A stretch of 64,000 bases of DNA from Bacterioplanoides pacificum (GCF_042648445.1 NZ_JBHRYB010000013.1:434001-498000), one strand, 5' to 3'. Positions 41,232 to 50,915 are shown, numbered from the stretch's first letter. Numbers and translations: made by a program. The notes: a model not told the origin generated them from the sequence alone.

Positions 41232-42230
41232 TCAATCCCAGCCTTTCGTGTGTTCTTTCACCAGATCAACCATCATCTGGATATGATCATCACGGTCATT
41301 TAAGCACGGAATATAGTGGTATTGATGACCGCCCGCCTCGATAAAGTTCTCACGGTTTTCTTCTTCCAGCTCTTCCAGAGTCTCAAGGCAATCGGCGGAA
41401 AATGCCGGGCTGATCACATCAACCCGCTGCACGCCGGCACCGCCCCACTCTTTCAGAGTAAAATCGGTATAAGGCTTGACCCACTCTTCGCGGCCAAAAC
41501 GCGATTGAAACGCGCAGTACCACTGGTCATCATTCAGCTGCAGCGCGGCCGCCAGCGCCTTCGCCGTGGCGCGACACTGTGACGGATACGGGTCGCCGCG
41601 GTCTTCGTAACGCTGTGGAATACCGTGGAACGACATCAGCAATTTATCGCCCTGACCATGCTCCGCCCAATACTCTTTCACTGAGTTAGCCAGCGCCTGA
41701 ATATAACCGGGGTGCTGATGGTATTCGTTGACCCAGCGGGTCTGTGGCAAGTGTGGACACGCCTTCAGGCCAGACGCCAGGCGGTCGTACACCGCCGCCG
41801 TGGTCGATGAAGAAAACTGCGGATACAGCGGCAGCACCAACATATTTTCCACACCGGCCTGGCGCAGTTCACGGCCCGCCTGCTCCATCGTTGGCTGGCC
41901 GTAGGTCATTGCCAGCGCCACCGGAATGTCCTGACCATAAGCCGCTGCCAGCTGCTGCTTCAGCGCCTGCTGCTGCTTTTTCGAAATCGCCATCAGCGGC
42001 GAACCGTCATCGGTCCAGATGCTGGCATAACCTTTGGCCACCCGTCCCGGGCGAAAACGCAGGATAATGCCGTGCAGAATCAGCCACCAGAGTGGTCGTG
42101 GTACGTCCACCACGCGCTTATCCCACAAAAATTCAGCCAGGTAGTTGCGCACCGCTTTTGCGGTTGGCGCCTCCGGAGTACCCAGGTTGACCAGTAAAAC
42201 ACCAAATGGAGGACGGGAAGGAGCAGTCAC
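41232..42230 (-). CDS. hemH: Ferrochelatase
   Basis: A 332-residue ferrochelatase inserting ferrous iron into protoporphyrin IX, the last step of haem synthesis. Typical motifs: GVLLVNLGTPEAPTA at the N-terminus, LPLYPQFSSSTTAAVYD, LMSFHGIPQRYEDRGDPYPSQC (the catalytic His in SFHG) and the late VDVISPAFSADCLETLEEL. Length is as usual for gammaproteobacteria. Located between the cassette array and rnpB. Confidence 0.95.
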   Translation of the reverse strand: MTAPSRPPFGVLLVNLGTPEAPTAKAVRNYLAEFLWDKRVVDVPRPLWWLILHGIILRFRPGRVAKGYASIWTDDGSPLMAISKKQQQALKQQLAAAYGQDIPVALAMTYGQPTMEQAGRELRQAGVENMLVLPLYPQFSSSTTAAVYDRLASGLKACPHLPQTRWVNEYHQHPGYIQALANSVKEYWAEHGQGDKLLMSFHGIPQRYEDRGDPYPSQCRATAKALAAALQLNDDQWYCAFQSRFGREEWVKPYTDFTLKEWGGAGVQRVDVISPAFSADCLETLEELEEENRENFIEAGGHQYHYIPCLNDRDDHIQMMVDLVKEHTKGWD

Positions 42231-42292
42231 AAAAGTACCTTTCGCAGTGGTCTGTATAAGTTTTGCGTAAGTTTATAGCAATTACGGCCAAT

Positions 42293-42328
42293 AAAAAAAC
42301 CGCTGAAGCTCTCGCTCCAGCGGTTTTT
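42293..42328 (-). terminator. rnpB terminator
   Basis: On the minus strand AACCGCTGGAGC-GA-GAGCTTCAGCGGTTTTTTT gives a stem with a long T-run just after the RNase P RNA. Confidence 0.85.
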
Positions 42329-42335
42329 CAGGAAT

Positions 42336-42710
<375 letters not shown>

Positions 42711-42890
42711 CGGCGGATTCTATCAAAGCCATACAATAGTTGCAGCCATAAAAGCGAGCTCTGAGATATATTTCTGCAACCTTCTGCCACATGGATGTGG
42801 CAGCAGAGCATCCAGGGAAGGACTTGCTGCGTGTTGCAGGGGTATATCTGAGAGATTGCTTTCCGGTTTCCTGAAGCAAACTCTTCTGGA

Positions 42891-43832
42891 TTAACCTACC
42901 GCCGGATTAATCTCTGTTTTAACCTCACCATCATTGTCTTTATCGTCCGGCTCAGATTCTGCCCCACCACGGCTGAGATACACACCCAGGAAAATCACAG
43001 CAATGGCCATCCACTGTTCAATATTCAGCCGCTCGCCGAGGAAAACCATCGCGTACATCAGCGAAATGGCCGGCAATAAATTAATGTACGCCACCGCCAC
43101 AGTGGCTTTCACATAGGTCAGGGAATAATTAAATAAACCGTACCCCCACAAGGTCACCACCACCCCAAGATAGAATAAAATTCCCCATTGTTCGGTAGTA
43201 ATGGTTTCCGGCCACTCCGATGCGGCTGCCAGCGGTAAAAAGAACACGGCCCCAACGAACGATTGCATCGCGGTAAGGAAAATCGCCGGATAACGTTCGG
43301 TCAGGCGTTTCATCATCAGGGTATATCCCACCGCCGCGACCATCGCCAGAAACTCGAGAAAGTTTCCTAACCAGGGATTACTGGCGTGTTCATTTTTCAC
43401 ACTGCCAAGAGTCATCCACACCACTCCGGCCATCGCCAGTAAAAAACCGCTCAGCTGACGTTTACTCATTTTTTCCTGAAGAAAAATAAAGGCCCCAACC
43501 GCGACCATCAGTGGCATCATCGCAGTCACCATGCCGGCCTGACCGGCACTGGTATATTGCAGTGCCAGCCCTTCAAACACAAAATACAAACAGGGTTCAA
43601 ACAGTGCCATGGCACACAGATATTTCCAGTCACCCTGACGATATTCCACCCGGGTACGGATCCATTTCCACATCCCGAGAAATACCACGCTGCCGATGAT
43701 CATGCGCAGAAAAACCACCACCATCGGGGAAATTTCTGTTACCACCACTTTCATCGCCATAAACGTACTGCCCCAGATCAGCATCGCCAGAAGCAAAGCC
43801 GCATGAGCACGAACCTGATTGTTTTTAATCAT
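42891..43832 (-). CDS. DMT-superfamily transporter (EamA/RhaT type)
   Basis: A 313-residue inner-membrane protein with ten hydrophobic segments in two EamA repeats, the first beginning LLAMLIWGSTFMAMKVVV, the second around GYTLMMKRLTERYP and ending AIAVIFLGVYLSRGG. Drug/metabolite transporters of this group export metabolites or amino acids; the substrate is unknown. Charged C-terminal tail. Monocistronic, with the rsmI terminator upstream of it. Confidence 0.87.
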   Translation of the reverse strand: MIKNNQVRAHAALLLAMLIWGSTFMAMKVVVTEISPMVVVFLRMIIGSVVFLGMWKWIRTRVEYRQGDWKYLCAMALFEPCLYFVFEGLALQYTSAGQAGMVTAMMPLMVAVGAFIFLQEKMSKRQLSGFLLAMAGVVWMTLGSVKNEHASNPWLGNFLEFLAMVAAVGYTLMMKRLTERYPAIFLTAMQSFVGAVFFLPLAAASEWPETITTEQWGILFYLGVVVTLWGYGLFNYSLTYVKATVAVAYINLLPAISLMYAMVFLGERLNIEQWMAIAVIFLGVYLSRGGAESEPDDKDNDGEVKTEINPAVG

Positions 43833-43854
43833 ATCAACAACTTCAATAAGTCAC

Positions 43855-43886
43855 TAAAAAAGCCGAAGGGTTTCCCATCCGGCTTA
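43855..43886 (-). terminator. rsmI terminator
   Basis: On the minus strand AAGCCGGATGGGAAACCCTTCGGCTTTTTT folds in nested pairs (AAGCCG/CGGCTT and GGG/CCC) with a T-run; it lies about 20 bases after the rsmI stop. Confidence 0.75.
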
Positions 43887-43906
43887 CGCATTCGATGAGA
43901 GAAAGG

Positions 43907-44767
43907 TCAGGTCTTACCCTGTATTTCCAGCGCTTTCTGATACAGCGCTTTTTTATTTTCGCCGCTGACTTCCGCCAGAATAGCCGCAGCTTTTTTCGGT
44001 GGCAGTTCTGCCAGCAATAACCGGAACAACTTATCGCTGTTGACGGCAGCGGCACTTTTTGGGTCTTTATTTCCACTGACCATCACCACAAATTCACCTT
44101 TTTGCTGATCGCTGTTGGCATTCAGCTGCTCGATAATCTGCGGCAAAGTGCCGTGATAAAAACTTTCGAAGGTTTTGGTGAGTTCACGCGCCACACAGGC
44201 TTCGCGCTGTTCGCCAAAAATTTCTGCCATCTGCTGCAATGTATCCAGAATGCGGTGTTTTGATTCGTAAAACACCAGCGTGGCGGTGTCCTGCTGCAGA
44301 CCTTCCAGGCGTTCTTTTTTAGCGCCACTTTTATGTGGCAGAAAACCTTCAAAGGCAAAACGATCGGTCGGTAACCCGGCGGCCGATAACGCCGTAATTA
44401 ATGCACTGACTCCGGGTACCGGCGTGACACGCAGTTGTTTTTCACGCAGTGCCTGTACCAGCGGGTACCCCGGATCCGAAATCAGCGGTGTGCCGGCGTC
44501 GGATACCAGTGCCATGGTACGACCATTTTGTAACTGTTCAGCAACCTGGTCGATACGGTCTCTTTCGTTATGGTCATGAACCGACAATAACGGCTTTTTC
44601 AGCCCCAGGTGCTGAAGTAATTTCTGGGTATGTCTGGTATCCTCGCAGGCAATCAGATCAACCGCGGCCAGTACCTGACGCGCACGCTCACTCAGATCGG
44701 CCAGATTGCCTATCGGAGTGGCAACCACAAACAGGGTACCGGGTTGCAATATTGGAACAGACGTCAT
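43907..44767 (-). CDS. rsmI: 16S rRNA (cytidine(1402)-2'-O)-methyltransferase
   Basis: A 286-residue tetrapyrrole-methylase-fold enzyme that 2'-O-methylates C1402 in 16S rRNA with SAM. It starts at the ATG at 44767 (MTSVPILQPGTLFVVATPIGNL); the longer frame to 44854 is not family-like. Motifs: VVATPIGNLADLSERA, ACEDTRHTQKLL, LVSDAGTPLISDPGYPL and FYESKHRILDTL. Its start codon overlaps by two bases the divergent ATG of lpoA, an extreme compactness that forces the promoters into the coding regions. Confidence 0.95.
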   Translation of the reverse strand: MTSVPILQPGTLFVVATPIGNLADLSERARQVLAAVDLIACEDTRHTQKLLQHLGLKKPLLSVHDHNERDRIDQVAEQLQNGRTMALVSDAGTPLISDPGYPLVQALREKQLRVTPVPGVSALITALSAAGLPTDRFAFEGFLPHKSGAKKERLEGLQQDTATLVFYESKHRILDTLQQMAEIFGEQREACVARELTKTFESFYHGTLPQIIEQLNANSDQQKGEFVVMVSGNKDPKSAAAVNSDKLFRLLLAELPPKKAAAILAEVSGENKKALYQKALEIQGKT

Positions 44768-46586
44768 GCGGGGAAACTCTTCTGTAAACTGGTTACGCCG
44801 ACTCAACATTCTGTTGGTCTGCGGCTGTATCGGACTCAGTGGCTGCAGCACCACAACCAGTCGTCCGGAATCAGGACTGGCCAGCAGTGGTAATCAAAGC
44901 AGCCAACAATTATTGACCAGTGTGGCCACGAATCTGAAAGACGGCGAGTTTCGCAATGCTGGGCTGCAATTGCAACTGTTAGCTGAGCGCGACCTCGACG
45001 ATGGTCAGCAAATGCAATATCTGTTGTTAATGGCACAATTGCGCCTGGCACAGAACGAGGGTGAAATTGCTCAGGAGTATCTGCAGCAGTTTCAGCAACA
45101 GCAGCATCTGGCGAGTGTCCAGCAGGAACTGCAGTACAGTTTATTAAAAGTCCGGGTACTGGAAGCACAACAACAGTTTCTGGCTGCGGCCCGGGAGCGG
45201 GATTTTCTCGCCGCTATTCTTGAACCCCAACAACAGGCCATCAACCACGAGCAAATCTGGCAGGATCTTATGGAGCTGCCGGAAACTGAACTGTTAAGCC
45301 GTGCCGAAAAATCGCCCGATACTCAGTTTGGTCGCTGGCTGCAACTGGCTGCTATCGGTAAAAATTCACGCCTGACGCTGGATGAACATCTGGCCGCCGT
45401 GACTCAGTGGCGTAACAACAACCCGGGGCACCCTGCGGCGGTCACCCCGCCCGGTGGGCTCGCCATTCTGGCGGATATCGCCGCCAGCCGGCCACAACAT
45501 ATTGCCCTGATGCTGCCGTTATCCGGGCCGCTGGGAAAAACCGGCGGCGCCATCCGTGATGGTTTTATGGCTGCCTATTACGATGCCCTGAACAAAGGTT
45601 CCGACACTCCACGTATTAATGTCTACGACAGCCAGCGTTTTCAGCAGGTCGACGACGTTTATGCCGCAGCGCAACTGGATGGCGTTGAATGGATGATTGG
45701 TCCGTTCGATAAACTGACTGTTCAGGCGTTACAACAACGTCCCAGTCTGCCACTGCCAACCCTGGCGCTTAATTATGGTGAACGTCCGTCTGCACAGCAG
45801 TCACTGGCGCAACAACTGGAACAGCCAATAGCGAACAATCTGTATCAATATGGCCTGGCACCGGAAGACGAAGCCGTACAAATCGCTGAGCAGGCCTGGG
45901 CTGATGGCCATCGCCGGGCATTGGTGATGATGCCCAAAGGCAATTGGGGTGAGCGTATCTATGCCGCCTTCGAACAACACTGGCGTCAGCTGGGTGGAGA
46001 AATCGGCGAGCTGCGTTATTACAGCAACCGCAAAGATTACAACCCGGAAATCAAAGCACTGCTGAACGTCGACGACAGCCAGCAACGTTTTAAAACCATG
46101 CGCCAGCTGATGCGTGAGCCTACGGAATTCGAACCCCGCCGTCGCCAGGACGCTGATTGGGTATTTATGGTGGCTCTGCCAAAACAGGCACGTCAGATCA
46201 AACCCACACTGGCCTTTAACTTTGCCGGCGATTTACCGGTTTATGCGACCTCTCATGTGTTTTCCGGCACCATCAACCGCCGCAAAGACCGTGATTTAAA
46301 CGGTATCCGTTTTTGTGATGTGCCCTGGCTGCTGAACCCGGATGAGTTGCACCACCGCATTGATAACACACTGAAAAATGGTCAGGGTGGTTATGCCCGC
46401 TTATACGCCATGGGTGTTGATGCCTTCCGCTTGTTACCACGGTTAAAGCAGCTGGAAGCTTTCCCGAACAGCCAGGTATTTGGGGCTACCGGCGCTTTAA
46501 CGCTGGATAACCAGCGCCGTATTCACCGCAAAACCCAGTGCACCCGTTTTTCCAACGGACAACCCCGGCAACTGGCCCATCACTGA
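44766..46586 (+). CDS. lpoA: Penicillin-binding protein activator LpoA
   Basis: A 606-residue outer-membrane lipoprotein that activates PBP1A in peptidoglycan synthesis. The ATG at 44766 is preferred: it gives a short signal with lipobox LSGC (MRGNSSVNWLRRLNILLVCG...); a longer start at 44706 lies in rsmI. The N-terminal half is TPR-like and Gln-rich (tetratricopeptide-like helices, about 30-240), the C-terminal half is a periplasmic binding-protein-like fold starting at PQHIALMLPLSGPLGKTGGA. Divergent from rsmI; followed by yraN. Confidence 0.9.
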   Translation: MRGNSSVNWLRRLNILLVCGCIGLSGCSTTTSRPESGLASSGNQSSQQLLTSVATNLKDGEFRNAGLQLQLLAERDLDDGQQMQYLLLMAQLRLAQNEGEIAQEYLQQFQQQQHLASVQQELQYSLLKVRVLEAQQQFLAAARERDFLAAILEPQQQAINHEQIWQDLMELPETELLSRAEKSPDTQFGRWLQLAAIGKNSRLTLDEHLAAVTQWRNNNPGHPAAVTPPGGLAILADIAASRPQHIALMLPLSGPLGKTGGAIRDGFMAAYYDALNKGSDTPRINVYDSQRFQQVDDVYAAAQLDGVEWMIGPFDKLTVQALQQRPSLPLPTLALNYGERPSAQQSLAQQLEQPIANNLYQYGLAPEDEAVQIAEQAWADGHRRALVMMPKGNWGERIYAAFEQHWRQLGGEIGELRYYSNRKDYNPEIKALLNVDDSQQRFKTMRQLMREPTEFEPRRRQDADWVFMVALPKQARQIKPTLAFNFAGDLPVYATSHVFSGTINRRKDRDLNGIRFCDVPWLLNPDELHHRIDNTLKNGQGGYARLYAMGVDAFRLLPRLKQLEAFPNSQVFGATGALTLDNQRRIHRKTQCTRFSNGQPRQLAHH

Positions 46587-46627
46587 CGCCAGCATCACTT
46601 TAACCCGTCGTAACACAAGGAGGTGTT

Positions 46628-47008
46628 ATGTCAGACTTTTTTCCGGACGCCCGCATCCCGCAACAGAAACGCCGTTATGGTGAAGGGATAGAACAACAGG
46701 CCGAACAATGGCTGATGCAACAGGGGTTACAGCCAATTGAGCGTAACTATGGCATCCGCGCCGGTGAAATCGACCTGATTATGCAACAGGGCCAGGTACT
46801 GGTGTTTGTTGAAGTACGCTACCGGGCCGATGATCAGCACGGCAGCGGTGCAGAAAGTATCACCTACCAGAAACAACGCAAATTACGCAAAACCGCCGAA
46901 CATTACCTGCAGAAACACTTCGCCAACACACCCCCGGATTGTCGTTTTGATGTGATTTCTGCCAGTGGCAATCCGGTGCAGTTTGAGTGGATAGAAAATG
47001 CCTTCTGA
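46628..47008 (+). CDS. yraN: UPF0102 protein YraN
   Basis: A 126-residue protein of the YraN/UPF0102 family, a nuclease-like (restriction-endonuclease) fold. The core GEIDLIMQQGQVLVFVEVRYRA holds the D...E-x-K/R-like catalytic pattern of PD-(D/E)xK enzymes. In E. coli it sits in the lpoA-yraN-diaA block, as here. ATG follows AAGGAGGTGTT. Overlaps with the SIS gene only if a longer start for that gene is used. Confidence 0.92.
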   Translation: MSDFFPDARIPQQKRRYGEGIEQQAEQWLMQQGLQPIERNYGIRAGEIDLIMQQGQVLVFVEVRYRADDQHGSGAESITYQKQRKLRKTAEHYLQKHFANTPPDCRFDVISASGNPVQFEWIENAF

Positions 47009-47043
47009 ATTATGATTGCCGTTCGCATTTACGGAGTTCCGCT

Positions 47044-47628
47044 GTGTTAGAACGAATCATCGGCCACTTTGGCGCCAGTATCGAAACCAAAATGTTATCC
47101 GCTGAAGAATTACCGGCCTATATCGAACAGGCGGGCCAGGTGATGGTCCAGTCATTGCTGAGTGGCGGTAAAATTCTCAGTTGTGGTAACGGTGGCTCCG
47201 CCGGCGACAGTCAGCACTTTTCGTCTGAGCTGCTGAACCGGTTTGAACGCGAACGTCCAAGCCTGCCCGCCATCGCCCTGACCACGGATTCATCCACCGT
47301 CACCTCGATTGCTAACGACTACAGCTATAACGAAGTGTTCTCCAAACAGATCCGGGCACTGGGTAATCCGGGTGATGTGTTGCTGGCAATTTCCACCAGT
47401 GGTAATTCTGCCAACGTCATTCAGGCCATTCAGGCCGCACACGAACGTGAAATGACGGTGGTGGCGTTAACCGGTAAAAACGGCGGAGGCATGGCTTCCC
47501 TGCTGACCGCCGATGATGTTGAAATTCGCGTCCCCAGCGACATCACAGCCCGGATTCAGGAAGTCCACTTACTGGTAATTCATTGCCTGTGTGACTTTAT
47601 CGACTGCGCGTTATTCGGCGAGGAATAA
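47044..47628 (+). CDS. diaA: SIS-domain protein: DiaA/phosphoheptose isomerase type
   Basis: A 194-residue sugar-isomerase-domain protein. The GTG at 47044 follows CGGAGTTCC and fits the family start (MLERIIGHFGASIE); a longer frame to 46987 overlaps yraN. Motifs: SCGNGGSAGDSQHFSSELLNRF and LAISTSGNSANVIQAI. It is close to both GmhA (sedoheptulose 7-phosphate isomerase) and DiaA (DnaA-binding replication initiation factor); its position after yraN as in E. coli favours DiaA, but I cannot separate them by reading. The usual dolP gene does not follow. Confidence 0.8.
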   Translation: MLERIIGHFGASIETKMLSAEELPAYIEQAGQVMVQSLLSGGKILSCGNGGSAGDSQHFSSELLNRFERERPSLPAIALTTDSSTVTSIANDYSYNEVFSKQIRALGNPGDVLLAISTSGNSANVIQAIQAAHEREMTVVALTGKNGGGMASLLTADDVEIRVPSDITARIQEVHLLVIHCLCDFIDCALFGEE

Positions 47629-47642
47629 CGCGCCCGGGTGGT

Positions 47643-48923
47643 TTATTCGTCTTTCAGACGATTAATTCCCAGTGCTTTCAGCGTGTACTTTTCATAAATC
47701 GGCTCACTTGAGCCGGTTTTCATTTTACGCATAAAATATTTTTCAAACGCCACCTTCGCCAGGTGCACCCACTTGCCCTGCTTAAACCAGGTGACATTAC
47801 GCGGTGGAATCTGCGGAATGGCGACAAACGCCGCACCACTGTTCCCCATATCCGCCAGACAAATAGCCGCCCAGGTTCCACGGTGATTGGCTTCCCCCTT
47901 GCCGTCCAGATCCGCTGCCAGATTGTGGGCAATAGCCGTCATCATCGACTCAATCATATAACCGGTTTTTGGCGTACCGGTGGGCACCGGGGTTTCCTCC
48001 ACCGGCGGGATAGCAACACAAACCCCGGCGGAAAAGATATTCGGAAAAGTCGGGTTACGCTGGTATTCATCAATGATCACAAACCCTTTGGGGTTGACCA
48101 GCCCGTCAACGGCGGCCACCGCATCCACTCCGGCAAACGCCGGTAACATCATTGAATGCTTAAAGGGCAATTCATGCTGTTTTTTTACTGAGCCATCATC
48201 GTTCAGCTCATCAACATACATAAGACCATCACCAACCCGGGTAACGCTGGCATTGGTAATCCATTTAATATGGCGATTACGCAATTCACTTTCGAGCATG
48301 GATTTGGAATCCCCGACGCCACCCAGACCGAGATGGCCAATATAAGGCTCACTGGTGACATACGTCATCGGTACCCGGTCGCGCACTTTTTTCTTACATA
48401 ATTCGCGATCCAGAATAAACGCGTATTCATAGGCCGGCCCAAAACAGGAAGCCCCCGGCATCGCACCTACGATGGCAGGACCCGGCTCTTCGATTAAAGC
48501 TTTAACGTTATCGCGACAGGTTTCTGAGTGATCCAGTGTACAAACGGACTGGGTAAAACCATCATGTGGGCCGGCACCTTCTACTGCCGCGAAGTTGAGC
48601 TTGGGGCCGGTACAAATCACCAGCCGGTCATAGTCTTCCAGACGGCCATTTTCGAGTTTCAGGCGGTTATTCTGAGCATCGATATCAACCACCGCTGAGG
48701 CGATAAATTCGATCCCTTTCTTTTCCAGATACGGCCGGATCGGAAAACTGACTTCATTCCGCTGGCGCCAATCCACGGCAATCCAGGGGTTGGATGGCAC
48801 AAACTGGAAATCTTCACGGTTGTTGATCACGGTGACCTGATGTTCTCGGGTCAGCAACTCACGGATTTCGTAAGCACCTGCCATACCACCGGTTCCTGCA
48901 CCTAACACGATGACTCTAGCCAT
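47643..48923 (-). CDS. Sulfide:quinone oxidoreductase-like FAD protein
   Basis: A 426-residue flavoprotein of the disulfide reductase-like family. FAD-binding MARVIVLGAGTGGMAGAYEI at the N-terminus, LVICTGPKLNF, and the Cys-containing GAMPGASCFGPAYEYAFIL, which in sulfide:quinone oxidoreductases is one of the redox cysteines. A second conserved Cys is seen in FSAGVCVAIPP. It would oxidise sulfide and pass electrons to quinone at the membrane face, detoxifying sulfide or gaining energy. Substrate assignment from family pattern. Confidence 0.82.
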   Translation of the reverse strand: MARVIVLGAGTGGMAGAYEIRELLTREHQVTVINNREDFQFVPSNPWIAVDWRQRNEVSFPIRPYLEKKGIEFIASAVVDIDAQNNRLKLENGRLEDYDRLVICTGPKLNFAAVEGAGPHDGFTQSVCTLDHSETCRDNVKALIEEPGPAIVGAMPGASCFGPAYEYAFILDRELCKKKVRDRVPMTYVTSEPYIGHLGLGGVGDSKSMLESELRNRHIKWITNASVTRVGDGLMYVDELNDDGSVKKQHELPFKHSMMLPAFAGVDAVAAVDGLVNPKGFVIIDEYQRNPTFPNIFSAGVCVAIPPVEETPVPTGTPKTGYMIESMMTAIAHNLAADLDGKGEANHRGTWAAICLADMGNSGAAFVAIPQIPPRNVTWFKQGKWVHLAKVAFEKYFMRKMKTGSSEPIYEKYTLKALGINRLKDE

Positions 48924-49125
48924 AATGACCTCACTGCTTTGTTATTACTGTTTTCTGATAACAGAGCAAAGTCAGGGCCAATATAACCAAGTAACAATAT
49001 AGAATTAAAGAAGGGTACTAACCGGTTGATTCCAGGATAGTTTTTGCCAAATAACCGCTTGTGCCGTTAGTCCGGGAAAGCATCAAACTGCCAGAAACAA
49101 CCGACAAAGAAGGAAGAGACTGCCA

Positions 49126-49872
49126 TCAGCGACAGTCTGGACAATCCGCAGCGGGCTTCAGCGTCCAGCAGCGCCATTCACTGCTGCTGGCATCCAGTGT
49201 CAATAAACGGCCAACCAGCGGGCGACCAATATCCGCCAGCAGCTTGATCGCTTCCAGCGCCTGCATGCTCCCCACGACCCCCACCAGTGGCGATAACACG
49301 CCGCTTTCACTGCAGCTGAGTTGCTGATCATCCAGTTGTGGGTACAAACAACGATAACAAGGGGAATCCGGCAGACGCGGATCAAACACAGTAACCTGAC
49401 CGCTCAGGCCAACAGCAGCCCCCGACACCCAGGGAATTTTACGCTCCAGGCAAACCTGATTCAGCAGATAACGAATGCTGGCGTTATCGGTACAGTCGAG
49501 CACCAGATCGATAGGTGTTTGCGACAGCGTTTGCTGCAGCCAGGCAGAATCAGCCCGTTGCTGTACCGCATTCACCCGGCAATCCGGATTCAGCCGTAAC
49601 ACCTCGTGTTGGGCAGACATCACTTTGGCTTTGCCAATATCATCAGATCCATGCGCGGTCTGGCGCTGCAGGTTGGATAATTCGACCAGATCATCATCCA
49701 CCAGCGTCAGCTCACCAACACCTGCCGCGGCCAGGTACTGAATAACCGGACAACCCAGGCCGCCGGCCCCAACCACCAGCACATGGGCATCCAGCAACGC
49801 CTGCTGGCCTTCAATATCCATCCCCGGTAACAATATATGACGGCTGTAACGCAGCAGTTGTTGGTCGTTCAT
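49126..49872 (-). CDS. moeB: Molybdopterin-synthase adenylyltransferase (MoeB/ThiF family)
   Basis: A 248-residue E1-like enzyme that adenylates the C-terminus of a ubiquitin-like sulfur carrier. Motifs: RYSRHILLPGMDIEGQQ at the N-terminus, VVGAGGLGCPVIQYLAAAGVG (ATP loop) and LVDDDLVELSNLQRQ, with zinc cysteines CYRCLYP and CPDC at the C-terminus. MoeB acts on MoaD in molybdenum cofactor synthesis; a ThiF or HesA role cannot be excluded. Last gene of the hemA-prfA-prmC-moeB operon. Confidence 0.9.
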   Translation of the reverse strand: MNDQQLLRYSRHILLPGMDIEGQQALLDAHVLVVGAGGLGCPVIQYLAAAGVGELTLVDDDLVELSNLQRQTAHGSDDIGKAKVMSAQHEVLRLNPDCRVNAVQQRADSAWLQQTLSQTPIDLVLDCTDNASIRYLLNQVCLERKIPWVSGAAVGLSGQVTVFDPRLPDSPCYRCLYPQLDDQQLSCSESGVLSPLVGVVGSMQALEAIKLLADIGRPLVGRLLTLDASSSEWRCWTLKPAADCPDCR

Positions 49873-49915
49873 GGTGTATCCGTATTATTCAGAACTAGCG
49901 ATTGTACATTCGGAC

Positions 49916-49998
49916 GGTTTTTCAATAGCAGCAACAGGATGTTGCGGGCCTATCGCAGGCACAGGGAGGTGCCTTGCGATGGGTGCGGCTGAAAAACC
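49916..49998 (-). repeat. Three-hairpin intergenic element
   Basis: Between prmC and moeB, outer arms GGTTTTTCA and TGAAAAACC enclose two hairpins: GCAACA-GGA-TGTTGC (49931-49945) and ATCGCAGGCAC-AGGGAG-GTGCCTTGCGAT (49952-49980, one bulge). The whole would fold as a three-way junction in the operon message. It could be a REP-like or MITE-like element, or a structured RNA controlling moeB expression. Confidence 0.6.
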
Positions 49999-50032
49999 CG
50001 TGCTAATGGGCAAGCGCGATTAATATAAGCAG

Positions 50033-50911
50033 CTAGTGAGCCGGCCAACAACCACCCGAGATTCTCGGATTACCACCCAGGTCGTTACGATTGCCAACCT
50101 GGGTAAACCCCCGCTGAGTCAGCAGCTCACAGACAGCGTCTGCCTGCTGATAACCGTGCTCCAGTAACAGCCAGCCGCCGGCGTTAAGATGCGCCGGTGC
50201 CTGAGCAATAATATGTGCCAGATCCGCCATTCCAGCATCTTCAGCGACCAGTGCGGAGGTTGGCTCAAAACGGACATCACCCTGATGCAAATGTGGATCG
50301 TCACCATCAATGTAGGGTGGATTGGAGACAATCAGATCGAATGTTTCATCAGCGACGGCCTGATACCAGTCACTGCGGATGATGCGGGCGTTATTCAGGC
50401 CCAGGCGTTGTTGGTTTGTGCCCGCTAACGTCACCGCTGCGGGCTGAAAATCAGCCCCCGTCACTTGCCAGTCGGGAAATTCAGTGGCAATGGCTAACGC
50501 AATGGCGCCGGTGCCGGTACCTAAATCCAGTGCTGAACCCCGAGCTGGAATCTGCTGTTCCGCCGCCAGATCCAACACCCATTCGATCAGGGTTTCGGTA
50601 TCGGCCCGCGGAATCAGTGTTGCCGGTGACACCTGCAGCGGTAACGACCAGAACTCTCGCTCACCAACGATATAAGCCAGCGGCTGGCCCTGCAAACGCT
50701 GCTGTAATAAGCCATCCGCCTGCTGCAGCTGGTCAGCCGTGAGAAGTCGATCACCCCAGGTGTATAAATAGGTGTAACTTTGCTGCAACACATGGGCAAG
50801 GATCAGGCGGGCATCCAGCGCTGCGCTGCTTGCTGCATGTTCATCATCGGCGCCAGCCACCAGTTGCTGACGCGCCTGCTGTAACCACTGATCAATGCTG
50901 AACGCCGCCAT
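50033..50911 (-). CDS. prmC: Release factor glutamine methyltransferase
   Basis: A 292-residue SAM-dependent N5-methyltransferase acting on the Gln of the GGQ motif in release factors. Motifs: VLQQSYTYLYTWGDRLL, TLIPRADTETLIEWVLDL, DLGTGTGAIALAIA (SAM loop) and the catalytic FDLIVSNPPYIDGDDPHL. Position immediately after prfA (four-base spacing) is the classic arrangement, so it modifies RF1 made from the same message. Confidence 0.95.
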   Translation of the reverse strand: MAAFSIDQWLQQARQQLVAGADDEHAASSAALDARLILAHVLQQSYTYLYTWGDRLLTADQLQQADGLLQQRLQGQPLAYIVGEREFWSLPLQVSPATLIPRADTETLIEWVLDLAAEQQIPARGSALDLGTGTGAIALAIATEFPDWQVTGADFQPAAVTLAGTNQQRLGLNNARIIRSDWYQAVADETFDLIVSNPPYIDGDDPHLHQGDVRFEPTSALVAEDAGMADLAHIIAQAPAHLNAGGWLLLEHGYQQADAVCELLTQRGFTQVGNRNDLGGNPRISGGCWPAH

Positions 50912-50915
50912 GGTG

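Noticed and set aside
44767..44854. Longer start of rsmI
   Set aside because: The additional 29 residues precede the conserved N-terminus of the family and would overlap lpoA coding sequence deeply.
49916..49998. tRNA-like or riboswitch reading of the three-hairpin element
   Set aside because: It has no T-loop or anticodon features and does not match a riboswitch core that I know; reported only as a structured repeat.
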